Source: Larkinella insperata
GTDB lineage: Bacteria; Bacteroidota; Bacteroidia; Cytophagales; Spirosomataceae
NCBI RefSeq assembly: GCF_026248825.1
Contig: NZ_CP110973.1
Location: 868,001-932,000, forward strand
DNA length: 64,000 nt
Direction: 5' to 3'
The position numbers and the translations under genes are program-made. The notes beneath the pieces were generated by a model that worked only from the letters and a program-made list of their open reading frames with translations, was not told where the DNA came from and ran no database searches. Below are positions 16,031 to 25,523 of the stretch, in pieces (the stretch's first letter is position 1; each line of letters starts with the position of its first letter).

Positions 16031-16471
16031 ATGAAGACAGCTAAGAAGCTTGACCAATTCCGTCCCTACGCTCCTTTTCTGCTCCGGCTGGCGTTCGGCT
16101 ATCAGTTGCTCGATGTGGTCGGGCATACGGCGCTGCACCCTACGGAAGGCATTCCGTGGTACGCCGACTGGCTGAAAAGTCTGGGTTTTCCGCTTCCCGT
16201 TCTCAGCGCAATCCTGTCAGCCTACACCGAATTCTTCGGGGCGCTGCTGATGATCGTTGGGTTCCGGACGCGCTGGGCAGCTTTTTTTCTAATGATTAAC
16301 TTTTTGTTCGCCGTTCTGATGGGGCATCTGGCGATTCAGGATACGTACAAAAATACCTTTCCCGCGCTCAACCTGCTCGCCATGAGCGTATTTCTCCTGC
16401 TGAACGGTCCGGGCAAACCGTCCTTTGATGAAGGATTCCAAGCCGACAAACCGGCAAACGGCCCCGCATGA
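16031..16471 (+). CDS. DoxX family membrane protein
   Basis: 146 residues with four hydrophobic helices. The N-terminal helix (PYAPFLLRLAFGYQLL) and the TEFFGALLMIVGFRTRWAAFFLMINF segment match the DoxX/terminal oxidase subunit-like family. The biochemical role of most DoxX proteins is not settled; some act in redox stress or quinone metabolism. The gene converges with the PhzF-family gene, nine bases apart, so expression is probably independent. Confidence 0.85.
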   Translation: MKTAKKLDQFRPYAPFLLRLAFGYQLLDVVGHTALHPTEGIPWYADWLKSLGFPLPVLSAILSAYTEFFGALLMIVGFRTRWAAFFLMINFLFAVLMGHLAIQDTYKNTFPALNLLAMSVFLLLNGPGKPSFDEGFQADKPANGPA

Positions 16472-16480
16472 GCCAAACCG

Positions 16481-17281
16481 TCAGAGTTCAAACTCGCCGG
16501 TCAGGTACAGCTTCACCTGTCCGGAAATCTCAACCCGTTCGTCGACCAGCTTACAACGCAGGTAACCGCCCCGTTTGGAAATCTGGCGGGCCGTCATGGT
16601 GGTTTTTCCCAACCGCTCAGCCCAGTACGGAATCAGGGTCGTGTGCGCGGACCCCGTCACCGGATCTTCATCAATGCCGGATTGCGGGCCAAAAAAGCGG
16701 GACACGAAATCAATCGAATCGCTTCCTGGAGCCGTCACGATGATCCCGCGTGCGGGAATGGTCGCCATTTCCCGGAAGTCGGGCTTTAACTCCAGCACCT
16801 GCTGCTCGTTTTCAAAAACAATCAGGTAGTCGGTTTTCCCTTTCAGAACCTCCACCGGTTTGATGCCACCCAGGCTGGTTTCGAGCGCTGGCGGATGAAT
16901 GGCGATGTGGGTCGTATCGACGGGGAAATCCAGAATCAGCCAATCCTCTTCGCGGCACACTTTCAAAATGCCGCTGCGGGAATCAAAGGTAATGACATCG
17001 CTATTCGTCGTTTTTTCCAGATGAAAGACAACGTAAGCCGACGCCAGCGTGGCATGGCCGCAGAGGTCAACCTCCACCGTGGGCGTAAACCAACGAATGT
17101 GGTACGCGCCGTTTTCGGGGTCTATCGGCACGTAAAAAGCCGTTTCGGCCAGGTTATTTTCAGCCGCAATGGCCTGCATGGTTTCGTCGGGCAACCACTC
17201 CGTCAGAGGACAAACGGCGGCAGGATTACCGCAAAAAAGTTGATTGGTGAACGCATCCAGTTGATAAAGGCGAAAAGGCAT
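16481..17281 (-). CDS. PhzF family isomerase/epimerase-like protein
   Basis: 266 residues, the usual length. The N-terminus (YQLDAFTNQLFCGNPAAVC) and ENNLAETAFY with Glu46 at the catalytic position match PhzF; IRWFTPTVEVDLCGHATLASA and DEDPVTGSAHTTLIPYW are the other family signatures. The fold resembles diaminopimelate epimerase but lacks its catalytic cysteine pair. No phenazine genes are nearby, so the substrate is unknown. It is preceded by a HAD phosphatase gene 15 bases upstream, in what looks like a two-gene unit. Confidence 0.92.
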   Translation of the reverse strand: MPFRLYQLDAFTNQLFCGNPAAVCPLTEWLPDETMQAIAAENNLAETAFYVPIDPENGAYHIRWFTPTVEVDLCGHATLASAYVVFHLEKTTNSDVITFDSRSGILKVCREEDWLILDFPVDTTHIAIHPPALETSLGGIKPVEVLKGKTDYLIVFENEQQVLELKPDFREMATIPARGIIVTAPGSDSIDFVSRFFGPQSGIDEDPVTGSAHTTLIPYWAERLGKTTMTARQISKRGGYLRCKLVDERVEISGQVKLYLTGEFEL

Positions 17282-17296
17282 AGTGAGTCTAGATTT

Positions 17297-17983
17297 TCAG
17301 CGGATTGCCGATGCAATGGACAGTTGATTTTCTAACTCCCTGAGTTGAGCCAGGGTAAATTCAGTCAGCGACGGAACCTTCAGCGTGGCCATCTCGAATT
17401 TAGGGTCGTTGAATTCGTAGTCTGCCGGTACCGAAACCGTCAGCATCCCGGCAGCGTGGGCTGACTTCAGGCCGTTACCGGAATCCTCAAACGCCACGCA
17501 AACGCGCGGCTCAACGCCCAGTTTGCTGGCCGTTCCCAGGTAAACATCCGGATGCGGCTTGTTGCGTTTTTCCAGCGTAGCCGAGTGCCAGATCGTGAAA
17601 TACGACCGGATCTGCAGGCGGTCGATAACCGCTTCGATCAACTGCATGGGCGAAGCCGAGGCAATTGCCATTGGAATGCCCTGCTGCTGAAACAAATCCA
17701 GGATGGCCGGAACACCTGGCATGGGTTGCGCCTGGGTTTGAATCCGTTCGTGAACCCGGTCAATAATTTCTTGGGCTACCTCATCCAGACTGCGGTTGTG
17801 CCAGGGGTGCCTTTCGTGCCAATACCGCACAACGGCGTCGGTGGGCAAACCCGTGGTCCGTTTGCACATCTCATCGTCCATCTCCAGCCCCACGGTGCGA
17901 AAGACTTCAATTTCTATTTCCCGCCAATGCGGTTCGGAATCGACCAGAAGGCCGTCCATGTCAAAGATCGCTGCCTGAATCAT
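17297..17983 (-). CDS. HAD-superfamily sugar phosphatase/phosphoglucomutase-like
   Basis: 228 residues from the ATG at 17983 (MIQAAIFDMDGLLVDSEPHW). Asp8 is the nucleophile and Asp10 the acid/base of HAD motif I. Motif II is IASASP, and motif III/IV includes KPHPDVYL and FEDSGNG. The cap domain is the helical beta-phosphoglucomutase type, as in hexitol or 2-deoxyglucose-6-phosphate phosphatases. The exact sugar phosphate cannot be read from sequence. It ends 15 bases before the PhzF-family gene. Confidence 0.9.
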   Translation of the reverse strand: MIQAAIFDMDGLLVDSEPHWREIEIEVFRTVGLEMDDEMCKRTTGLPTDAVVRYWHERHPWHNRSLDEVAQEIIDRVHERIQTQAQPMPGVPAILDLFQQQGIPMAIASASPMQLIEAVIDRLQIRSYFTIWHSATLEKRNKPHPDVYLGTASKLGVEPRVCVAFEDSGNGLKSAHAAGMLTVSVPADYEFNDPKFEMATLKVPSLTEFTLAQLRELENQLSIASAIR

Positions 17984-18067
17984 TGTTTTTATGGTATTCG
18001 GTTTCCAGTTAACGGATGGGAACAAAAATGTGTTGCTACCATAAACTATAAACCGTGAACTACAACG

Positions 18068-18355
18068 TTAGATTTCCGCTTGCCGGAAGGGTTTAATATC
18101 GATTCGTTCCCACACCTTACCGGTAATATATACTTCAGCCTGCAGCCAGTTATTCAGGTGTTCTTCCGAATCAAAATCCAGCAGCATCATGGAGCCGATC
18201 ATTTTACCGGCGTCATCGAGCAAAGCTCCACCGAGGATGAAATGACCGGCGACTTTCAGTTGGCGGGCGCCATCGAAGTGTTGACCTCGAACCGCCATCC
18301 GCCGGTTCAGTGCCTGTTTGTCGGTATAATCGTAAGCGTGAAGAACGTACTGCAT
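18068..18355 (-). CDS. YCII-related domain protein (YciI-like)
   Basis: 95 residues from the ATG at 18355 (MQYVLHAYDYTD); the frame extends upstream to 18418 but the added residues are not family-like. The pattern RRMAVRGQHFDGARQL, then GGALLDDAGKMIGSMMLLDF, then EVYITGKVWERIDIKPFRQ, matches YCII proteins, including the conserved His and the AEVYITGKVWE-like segment. These are small dimeric proteins of the alpha+beta barrel type with no firm reaction assigned. Confidence 0.88.
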   Translation of the reverse strand: MQYVLHAYDYTDKQALNRRMAVRGQHFDGARQLKVAGHFILGGALLDDAGKMIGSMMLLDFDSEEHLNNWLQAEVYITGKVWERIDIKPFRQAEI

Positions 18356-18486
18356 AATATTGACAATACTACAAAAATGCCACCGATGCTGGCTAAATGT
18401 GGGCTTGTTTTTATCCAAAGCTAACCCTTTTCCTATTATTCTGGCTAATTTCAGGATTTAAATAGCGCACTCCCTCTTATTCATCA

Positions 18487-20955
18487 ATGAAACAACTATT
18501 TACCGGATTGGTTTGGCTAGTGACCTTCCGGGCCGTAGCCCAGGCGCCAACTTCCAACCCCTCTCCGCTCACCGTGGAGAAAATAATGCAGGACCCCAAA
18601 AGCTGGATCGGAACCTCGCCATCCGATGTTTTCTGGTCCGAAGACTCTAAGACAATCTATTTCAACTGGAACCCCACCCGGGCCAAAGGCGATTCCCTCT
18701 ACAAAATTGCGTTGGCGGGCGACCGCAAACCCGTGAAAGTCAGCCCCGCCGACCGACGCAACCTGCCCAATGCTACGGGCAGTGTTTACAACCGTAGTCG
18801 AACCCTGAAGCTGTACGAAAAAGAAGGCGACCTGTTTCTGCTCGACTGCAAACCGGCAAAAAACGGCTCACCAACCCCGCGCCAGCTCACCAATACCGTA
18901 GAGCGGGAAAGCAGTCCGGCGTTCAGCGGAGATGGCCATAAGGTTGTTTTCACCCGCGGTAACAATTTATTTACCATTACACTGGCTACCGGTGAGCTCA
19001 CCCAGATCACCAATTTTGATCCCAATGCCAGAAAAACGGAGCCAAAAAACAGTGAGCAGGAAACCTGGCTGAAACAGGATCAACTGGCGCTGTTTGACGT
19101 GCTGAGGGAGCGAAAAGCCAAAAAAGACGAAGGGGAAAAAATCACCAAAAACGGGCAGTTCAAACGTCCAAAGCAGTTTTATACGGAAGGGCGGCAGATG
19201 CTCAATCAGAAGCTCAGCCCCGACGGTCGGTTCATTACCTTCTCATTGGTAAAATCGGCGCAGGGGGCTAAAACCGCCATTGTTCCCAATTACGTAACGG
19301 AATCCGGCTTCACGGAAGACCTTACCGCCCGGACAAAGGTGGGCGCTCCCGCGGCCAGTTCCGAACTTTACGTCTACGATATTCAGCAGGACACCATTCA
19401 GGCGGTTTCGACTAAAGGCATTCCGGGCATTTCCGATTTGCCGGATTACGCCAAAGCTGCTACGACGCCGAGGCCCGTGCCCGATAGCAGTCTGCGACGC
19501 GGGCCCTCGGCAATCGAAACCGTTGCGGATACGACCAAAAAAGCAAAGAAACCAACGGAACGGAGCGTCGCCATCAGTACGCCAATCTGGTCGGAAGATG
19601 GCAAACAGGCCGTTGTGATCGTTCGGGCGTCCGACAACAAAGACCGCTGGATCATGCGGCTCGACCCCGCAACCCGCCAACTAAAACTACTGGACCGTCA
19701 GCGCGATGAAGCCTGGATTGGCGGCTACGGAGCGTCAACGGCCACGACCGGTTTTCTGGCCGACAACCAGACGCTTTACTTTCTGTCGGAGGCCGACGGG
19801 TACTCGCACCTCTACACCGTCAATGTCGTTACCGGAGAGAAAAAACAGTTAACCAAAGGGAAATTCGAGGTCCAGCAGGTGCAACTGTCGAACGATAAAA
19901 ATTTCTTCTACCTGACCACGAACGAAGTTCATCCCGGCGAACAGCATTTTTACCGCATGGCGGTCAACGGCGGAGAACGGCGGAGACTCACTACCCTGAC
20001 CGGCGCCAACGACGTGACCCTTTCGCCCGATGAAACGAAACTGGCGATCCGGTATTCGTACAGCAACAAGCCGTGGGAACTGTTTCTGATCGCCAATGAA
20101 CCCGTAGCGAACGATCGGTGGAAGGCCGCCAATGCCACGCAGCCACTTCAATTGACTCATTCGCTGACGCCCGAGTTTCAGGCGTACCCCTGGCGCGATC
20201 CGGCGCTGGTGACGATTCCCGCCCGCGACGGACAAACCATCTACGGACGACTCTACAAACCCGCCAAACCCAACGGGAAAGCCGTGCTGTTTGTACACGG
20301 GGCGGGGTACCTGCAAAACGCACATAAATGGTGGAGCCAGTATTTTCGTGAATACATGTTTCACAACCTGCTGGCCGACAAGGGGTATACGGTTCTGGAC
20401 ATCGACTACCGGGCCAGCGCGGGATACGGTCGCGACTGGCGGACCGGCATTTACCGGCACATGGGCGGCAAGGACCTGACCGACAACATTGATGCGGCCC
20501 AGTGGCTGGTCAAAACGCAGGGCGTCGATGCCAAACGGATCGGGCTTTACGGCGGTTCGTACGGCGGTTTCATCACCCTGATGGCGATGTTTACCACCCC
20601 CGACGTGTTTGCGGCTGGGGCGGCCCTGCGGCCCGTCACCGACTGGGCGGCTTACAACCACGGTTACACCGCCAACATCCTGAACGAACCGTATAGCGAC
20701 ACGCTGGCCTACCGCCGGAGCTCCCCCATTTACTTTGCCAATGGCCTGAAAGGACACCTGCTGATTTGCCACGGTATGGTTGACGTAAATGTCCACTACC
20801 AGGACGTGGTGCGCCTGACGCAGCGGCTCATTGAACTACGAAAAGAAAACTGGGAGGTTGCCACTTATCCCCTTGAAGATCACGCTTTTGTTGAGCCGAC
20901 GAGCTGGATGGATGAATACAAGCGGATTCTTAAATTATTCGAAGAACGACTGTAA
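18487..20955 (+). CDS. S9 family dipeptidyl-peptidase/prolyl oligopeptidase
   Basis: 822 residues with an N-terminal signal peptide (ending near AVAQ). The first 550 residues form the beta-propeller, with repeated Gly-Asp-Lys/Trp segments. The C-terminal alpha/beta hydrolase holds the triad Ser691 (GGSYGG), Asp766 (HGMVDVNVHYQD) and His799 (EDHAFVEP), so it should be active. A low-complexity Pro/Lys-rich insert lies near residues 325-360. Exported DPP-IV-like enzymes of this kind remove X-Pro or X-Ala dipeptides from peptides in the periplasm. It stands alone, about 100 bases before the lipase gene. Confidence 0.93.
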   Translation: MKQLFTGLVWLVTFRAVAQAPTSNPSPLTVEKIMQDPKSWIGTSPSDVFWSEDSKTIYFNWNPTRAKGDSLYKIALAGDRKPVKVSPADRRNLPNATGSVYNRSRTLKLYEKEGDLFLLDCKPAKNGSPTPRQLTNTVERESSPAFSGDGHKVVFTRGNNLFTITLATGELTQITNFDPNARKTEPKNSEQETWLKQDQLALFDVLRERKAKKDEGEKITKNGQFKRPKQFYTEGRQMLNQKLSPDGRFITFSLVKSAQGAKTAIVPNYVTESGFTEDLTARTKVGAPAASSELYVYDIQQDTIQAVSTKGIPGISDLPDYAKAATTPRPVPDSSLRRGPSAIETVADTTKKAKKPTERSVAISTPIWSEDGKQAVVIVRASDNKDRWIMRLDPATRQLKLLDRQRDEAWIGGYGASTATTGFLADNQTLYFLSEADGYSHLYTVNVVTGEKKQLTKGKFEVQQVQLSNDKNFFYLTTNEVHPGEQHFYRMAVNGGERRRLTTLTGANDVTLSPDETKLAIRYSYSNKPWELFLIANEPVANDRWKAANATQPLQLTHSLTPEFQAYPWRDPALVTIPARDGQTIYGRLYKPAKPNGKAVLFVHGAGYLQNAHKWWSQYFREYMFHNLLADKGYTVLDIDYRASAGYGRDWRTGIYRHMGGKDLTDNIDAAQWLVKTQGVDAKRIGLYGGSYGGFITLMAMFTTPDVFAAGAALRPVTDWAAYNHGYTANILNEPYSDTLAYRRSSPIYFANGLKGHLLICHGMVDVNVHYQDVVRLTQRLIELRKENWEVATYPLEDHAFVEPTSWMDEYKRILKLFEERL

Positions 20956-21053
20956 ACGACACGAACTAAGCCCTTTTCTGCGTTGTTACTTAATCAGGCG
21001 CCCTTTACGAATATGCGCCCACTTTCTACCCCATCTATACGCAACCTATACAA

Positions 21054-22262
21054 ATGGCACTTAATCGCAAGGAGTTCCTGCTGTCACTCCTCCTGTCCAC
21101 TACGGTCTTTCTGTCCGGTTGTAAAAGCAACAACGGAAAAGATCCAGACCCCGAGCCTGATACCTATTTAGTAAGCAGTTCGGAGATTCGGTCCTTCACC
21201 CGCGATCAGTTGGTGGATCAGGTCGGACGGCAACTTCCGGCTTCGGTTCGGGCGTTGATTTCAAGTCTTTTGCGCTACGAAATCAAAGTTTATAAAATCG
21301 TTTATAACACCAAATTGCCCGATGGAACGGCCGTCAAGGCGTCGGGAGCCATCATTGTTCCCCAGGCGTCCACCGCTGTTCCGATGCTCAGCCAGCAGCA
21401 CGCTACCATCCTGAGCGATGAAGATGCTCCTTCGAATTTCGGGTCCAACAGCGATGCAGCTTTTGGCGGTACGCTTCTGGCCTCTACGGGGTTTATTCTG
21501 GCCTGTCCGGATTACATTGGTTACGGGGAAACGAAAAACCTGACGCACCCCTATGAACACCGTGAGAGCCTGGCTACGGTTTCACTGGATTTGCTCCGGG
21601 CGACCAAGGAGTTTGTTAAGAAAAATTCGATCAAATGGGACGAACGGCTGTTTCTGACCGGTTATTCCGAAGGTGGTTTTGCAACGATGTCGTTGCAGAA
21701 AAAAATTGAGGAAGAGTTTCCGTCTGAATTTAATCTGGTCGCTTCCAGCATGGGTGCGGGTGCCTACCACAAATCGGCATTCATGAATTACATCATCAAC
21801 CAGAAAACGCACGGTATTGCCAGCTACAACCGGTTGTATTTGTGGGTGCTGCTCACCTACAACGACGTGTACAAGCTGAACAAGCCCATGAGTTACTACC
21901 TGAAAGAGCCGTATGCCACCCAGGTAACGCAGAACGGTATCAACACTGACATCCGGGTGAGCATCAGCGACGCCTTCACGGATAGCTTCAAAAAAGCCAT
22001 CAACGACGGCACGGACACCGGTTTTTTAAACGCCGTCAAAGACAATGATGTATACGACTGGAAGCCGAAAACACCGACGACGCTGTACCACGGTACGGCT
22101 GACAACCTGGTATTTTATTTTAATTCGAAAGATGCCCTCGACGCCATGAAAGCCCGGGGTGCAACCAACGTAACGCTCAATTCACTGGAAGGCCGGGATC
22201 ATTATACGGGAGTAGCCGATTATTTACTCTATACATTTCTGGCATTTACCAATCTTCAATGA
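21054..22262 (+). CDS. Alpha/beta hydrolase lipoprotein (secretory lipase-like)
   Basis: 402 residues. The lipobox is LSGC (Cys23), so the protein is lipid-anchored. The nucleophile elbow is GYSEGG with Ser205, and FILACPDYIGYGETKNLTHPYEH precedes it. A C-terminal Asp in YHGTADNLV and a His in EGRDHYTGV are plausible triad members. The layout resembles secretory lipase/cutinase-like hydrolases found in this phylum. Substrate is unknown. It is followed by a strong terminator at 22291. Confidence 0.85.
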   Translation: MALNRKEFLLSLLLSTTVFLSGCKSNNGKDPDPEPDTYLVSSSEIRSFTRDQLVDQVGRQLPASVRALISSLLRYEIKVYKIVYNTKLPDGTAVKASGAIIVPQASTAVPMLSQQHATILSDEDAPSNFGSNSDAAFGGTLLASTGFILACPDYIGYGETKNLTHPYEHRESLATVSLDLLRATKEFVKKNSIKWDERLFLTGYSEGGFATMSLQKKIEEEFPSEFNLVASSMGAGAYHKSAFMNYIINQKTHGIASYNRLYLWVLLTYNDVYKLNKPMSYYLKEPYATQVTQNGINTDIRVSISDAFTDSFKKAINDGTDTGFLNAVKDNDVYDWKPKTPTTLYHGTADNLVFYFNSKDALDAMKARGATNVTLNSLEGRDHYTGVADYLLYTFLAFTNLQ

Positions 22263-22288
22263 TTCAATCGTTTAACAGACTTGTCAGT

Positions 22289-22325
22289 AAAAAAAACCTT
22301 CCCGATTGGGAAGGTTTTTTTGTTT
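22289..22325 (+). terminator. Rho-independent terminator of the lipase gene
   Basis: AAAAAACCTTCCC (22291-22303) and GGGAAGGTTTTTT (22308-22320) form a perfect stem with a GATT loop, followed by more T. The A and T runs on both sides allow it to work in either direction. Confidence 0.88.
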
Positions 22326-22391
22326 TTGCTCAACATTTTCCGCACTCCGCTAGTTATTTACTGCAGACTATAAATCATACCAACGAACGTC

Positions 22392-22721
22392 ATGAAAAAA
22401 TTGTGGATAGCTGCCGCGCTGACCGTATTCGGATTAACAGCCAACGCACAAACGGTAAAAGAAGAAGCAAAAGAAAGCGCACACCACGCAGGTCAGGCCG
22501 TTGATAAGGCCGCCGACAACGTTGCTCAGGAAGCCCGCGAAACAAAGCAGGAAACCAAACAAAAAGCGAAAAAGGCGGGTAGAAAAATAGACAAAGCAGC
22601 CGATGACGCGGGCGACGAAATCCGGGAAACATCAAAAGAAACCAAACAGAAAGCCCGGGAAGCGAAGAAAAACGCTGGCAAGAAATTAGAAAAAGCCGGT
22701 GAAAAAATGCAGGATAATTAA
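22392..22721 (+). CDS. Exported Lys/Ala/Glu-rich helical protein (LEA/apolipophorin-like)
   Basis: 109 residues with a signal peptide (MKKLWIAAALTVFGLTANAQ). The mature 89 residues are made of 11-residue-like amphipathic stretches built from Lys, Ala, Glu, Asp and Thr (KAADNVAQEARETKQETKQ), with no aromatic residues or cysteines. This is typical of late-embryogenesis-abundant-like stress proteins. It may protect envelope components in drying or osmotic stress; that is inference from composition alone. Confidence 0.75.
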   Translation: MKKLWIAAALTVFGLTANAQTVKEEAKESAHHAGQAVDKAADNVAQEARETKQETKQKAKKAGRKIDKAADDAGDEIRETSKETKQKAREAKKNAGKKLEKAGEKMQDN

Positions 22722-22746
22722 TCTGTAGTTCGGAAACGGTAATAAG

Positions 22747-22832
22747 CTGGATGGTTTAAAGGGGTAAAAAGGCTGATTGGTAACCAAACCGTTCAACCAC
22801 TTCTCTCCTTTGAACCATCCAGTTTTTTATTT
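22747..22832. repeat. Palindromic intergenic repeat with terminator-like end (family B)
   Basis: CTGGATGGTTTAAAGG (22747-22762) pairs with CCTTTGAACCATCCAG (22807-22822) with one G-T pair, around a 44-base loop that contains further AACCA/TGGTT pairs. It ends in TTTTTTATTT, which overlaps the GH5 stop codon. It lies between two convergent genes. Its outer arm shares TTGAACCATCCAG with the element at 25524-25653. Confidence 0.55.
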
Positions 22833-23960
22833 GCCCGTCATCTTCTTAATGAAAGCCGTTTCGGCCGGAATGTAGGGCTGGCCGTTTTCCCGAAAAATAT
22901 CGTGGAACCAGACCGGCGGCTCAGCGGTATACTGCTTCTGCCACGAATCCCATGGGTAGTTTGTGTTGGATTTACCGGCTACAAAGCCCCAGTTGATCAT
23001 ACCCACTTTCTCGGCTTTAGCCATCGGCAGGCAACCCTCGAAGGTGCTGCCCGCCGGACGCGCCATATACTCCGTGCAGATCAGCGGCCGACCAAACTTC
23101 TTCAAGTCTTCAATGCGCTTTTGAAATTCGGCGGGCGGAGCGTAGTTGTGGAACGTGATGATGTCGGAGTTCTGCACCAGAAACCGGGTCATGTCATCCA
23201 TTTTTTCCAGGGATGACCAGTCGCCTTTCCAGGGGGCCGCTGTAATTGGTTGGGTCGGATTGACTTCGCGGGCCCAGCCAAAACCGGCTTTTACCAGCTC
23301 AACACCCAATTGTGCTTTGTTGGGCAGTTCGGTTTTGATGCTACCGTTCCGGCCATAACTATTCGCATTGTCGTTATCCGGCTCGTTGACGATATCCCAC
23401 GCCAGAATCCGATCATCCGTCCGGAACGAACTTACGATGTCTTTCACGTAACTACGCAAGCTTTCCCACTGATTTTTGTCGCTCAGGATGGCGGCACCGG
23501 GGCCCTGCACCCAGCCGGAGTTGTGGCGACCCTGCACCGGTTCCCGCTGTTTGCCCAGCTTCGGCTGCGGATCCCAGCACGAATCAAACAACACCAGCAT
23601 GGGCTTGATCTTGTGATTGGCACACAGCTTCAGAAACTCATCAATCCGCTTTTTATACCCCGCAGCATCCTGCCGCCAAACCATGTCGTGCAGAAAAACC
23701 CGCATGGTGTTCATGCCCAGGCTCTCGGCGTAGCCCAGTTCTCTGTCGATGGTTTTCGGATCAAAACTCTCCGCCTGCCACATTTCCAGCTGATTGATGG
23801 CATTGGCGGGCATGTAGTTGCTCCCCACCAGCCAGGGTTGGCGGCTGTACCATTCGTTCGCTTTCTGCACCGTCCACTGCTGCGCCATCGTCTGCAACGA
23901 CAACAGAGCCAGCAAAACGACGGCTGCAATCTTTACCTGAAATCCAATCCTGTTCTTCAT
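22827..23960 (-). CDS. Exported glycoside hydrolase family 5-type enzyme
   Basis: 377 residues from the ATG at 23960; an upstream start at 23999 would precede the signal peptide awkwardly. The signal peptide ends near residue 26 (LQTMAQ). The (beta/alpha)8 clan-A signatures are the acid/base Glu193 in WDIVNEPDN and the nucleophile Glu297 in ICTEYMA, with LGMNTMRVFLHD earlier. Substrate could be a beta-mannan, beta-glucan or xylan. It is downstream of the aldose 1-epimerase gene by 54 bases in the same orientation, suggesting a small sugar-release unit. Confidence 0.87.
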   Translation of the reverse strand: MKNRIGFQVKIAAVVLLALLSLQTMAQQWTVQKANEWYSRQPWLVGSNYMPANAINQLEMWQAESFDPKTIDRELGYAESLGMNTMRVFLHDMVWRQDAAGYKKRIDEFLKLCANHKIKPMLVLFDSCWDPQPKLGKQREPVQGRHNSGWVQGPGAAILSDKNQWESLRSYVKDIVSSFRTDDRILAWDIVNEPDNDNANSYGRNGSIKTELPNKAQLGVELVKAGFGWAREVNPTQPITAAPWKGDWSSLEKMDDMTRFLVQNSDIITFHNYAPPAEFQKRIEDLKKFGRPLICTEYMARPAGSTFEGCLPMAKAEKVGMINWGFVAGKSNTNYPWDSWQKQYTAEPPVWFHDIFRENGQPYIPAETAFIKKMTGK

Positions 23961-24014
23961 ACGGCTAGGAATCTGGTAGCCAGCGGCTGGTGAAGCCACT
24001 GGCTACCCCTGTTC

Positions 24015-25193
24015 TTATTTTACCGAAAACCGGTATTCGGTCGTCGTTTTATAGGTTTCGCCCGGTTTCAGCACAACACTCGGGAAGTTGGGTTGATTGG
24101 GAGAATCGGGAAAATGCTGCGTCTCCAGGCAGAAGGCGTTGCGTTTTTCGTACGGTTTGCCGGATTTGCCCGTTGCCTTCCCGTCCAGGAAGTTACCGCC
24201 GTAAAACTGCACCCCCGGCTCCGTGGTCAGCACGTCCATCGAAATACCGGTCTTGGGGGAAGTTACCGTGGCAATCAACCGCGGCTGGGCCGTTTGGCCG
24301 CCGTTCAGAACGAAGTTATGGTCAAAACCGCCCCCGTTTTTGATCTGTACGTGCTCAGCATCCTGACGTTCTCCGATGGCAACGGGTTTCCGCAAATCGA
24401 ACGGTGTGCCTTCTACCGGGGCCAGTTCACCCGTTGGAATGAGCGTAGCGTCAACCGGGGTAAAACGGTCGGCGTTAATCTGAACCAGGTGATCGGCCAC
24501 CGAACCGGAGCCTTCGCCGTTCAGGTTGAAATAGGCGTGGTTGGTCAGGTTTACGACGGTATTCTTGTCGGTTGTAGCCTGGTAATCAAGCTTGATACCG
24601 TTGTCGTCGGTCAACGTATAGGTTACATCGACCGTCAGCGTACCGGGGTAGCCCTCTTCGCCGTCTTTCGAAACATAGTGCAGTTTCAGGCCGTTATTGC
24701 CAACCGGCGTAGCATCCCACATCCGGGCGTTGAAGCCTTTTTTGCCCCCGTGCAGCGAATTGGGCCCGTTGTTAATCGGTAGGCTATACGTTTTACCGTC
24801 GAGCGTAAACTTTCCCTTCGCAATCCGGTTGCCATACCGCCCGACGAGCGTTCCGAAAAACGACTCGTTGGCCAGGTAATCGTCGATGCTGCTGTGGCCC
24901 AGGTTTACATCCACCAGGTTGCCGTCTTTGTCGGGCACCAGAATGCTGACAATCCGACCGCCGTAGTTGGTAATGGCGACTTTCATGCCTTTGGCGTTGG
25001 TCAAAACATACAGATCATTCTGTTTGCCCTCAATTTCTTTCTGAAAACGCGAGCGTTCGGGCAGGCCGCTGGCTGAATCGGCGGCCGCTGTGCTTGTACT
25101 ATCCGACATGGTTGATGATTCTTGTTTCTTTTGGGAATTATTGCAGCCGACCAGCATGCCCAGCAGGACGGCAGAAAGGAGGAATTGTTTCAT
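24015..25193 (-). CDS. Aldose 1-epimerase (galactose mutarotase), lipoprotein
   Basis: 392 residues from the ATG at 25193, which opens a lipoprotein signal with lipobox LVGC (Cys17); a start 25 codons upstream would bury it. The mutarotase motifs are NSLHGGKKGFNARMWD, NLTNHAYFNLNG with the catalytic His, and TTEPGVQFYGGNF with the catalytic Glu. It interconverts alpha and beta anomers of aldoses, here probably in the periplasm or on the outer envelope. The residues 18-60 form a Ser/Asp/Lys-rich linker. The GH5 gene follows in the same operon. Confidence 0.93.
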   Translation of the reverse strand: MKQFLLSAVLLGMLVGCNNSQKKQESSTMSDSTSTAAADSASGLPERSRFQKEIEGKQNDLYVLTNAKGMKVAITNYGGRIVSILVPDKDGNLVDVNLGHSSIDDYLANESFFGTLVGRYGNRIAKGKFTLDGKTYSLPINNGPNSLHGGKKGFNARMWDATPVGNNGLKLHYVSKDGEEGYPGTLTVDVTYTLTDDNGIKLDYQATTDKNTVVNLTNHAYFNLNGEGSGSVADHLVQINADRFTPVDATLIPTGELAPVEGTPFDLRKPVAIGERQDAEHVQIKNGGGFDHNFVLNGGQTAQPRLIATVTSPKTGISMDVLTTEPGVQFYGGNFLDGKATGKSGKPYEKRNAFCLETQHFPDSPNQPNFPSVVLKPGETYKTTTEYRFSVK

Positions 25194-25299
25194 AAGGACT
25201 TTATAGGTGTTGGGTATTGCTTCACTGGTGGTTGGCCCATCGCTACCGATTACAAAGCCAACTGCCAAATATCAAACTTATTTTGTAAAAACTACAATC

Positions 25300-25500
25300 C
25301 TAATTCTTTCGGATTGACACCGGTGTCTTTAGCCGACATGGAAAAATCTCCAGGATCTCTCCGTAGCTGACCAATCGCCCGCTGATGTAGTCCTGCTCCT
25401 CGGGGTCAGCAAAACCTTGTTTTTCATGCAAATCCCGAATGTTGGCGTAAACGGTAATCAATACGTCCTGAAAAAATTCTTTGAATTGCGAGTCCGTCAT
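25300..25500 (-). CDS. Small hypothetical protein
   Basis: 66 residues starting at an ATG (MTDSQFKEFFQDVLITVY...). It is acidic, helical in appearance and cytoplasmic, with no cysteine pattern except Cys55. I do not recognise the family. The gene ends 106 bases before the epimerase gene on the same strand. The clear ATG, the balanced composition and the absence of a better frame make it a likely real small gene. Confidence 0.5.
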   Translation of the reverse strand: MTDSQFKEFFQDVLITVYANIRDLHEKQGFADPEEQDYISGRLVSYGEILEIFPCRLKTPVSIRKN

Positions 25501-25523
25501 AATATTGAAATAAAAGATTTACA

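Noticed and set aside
22747..22832. Simple terminator for the LEA-like gene
   Set aside because: The 44-base loop and the shared arm sequence with 25524-25653 fit a repeat element better; termination activity remains possible.
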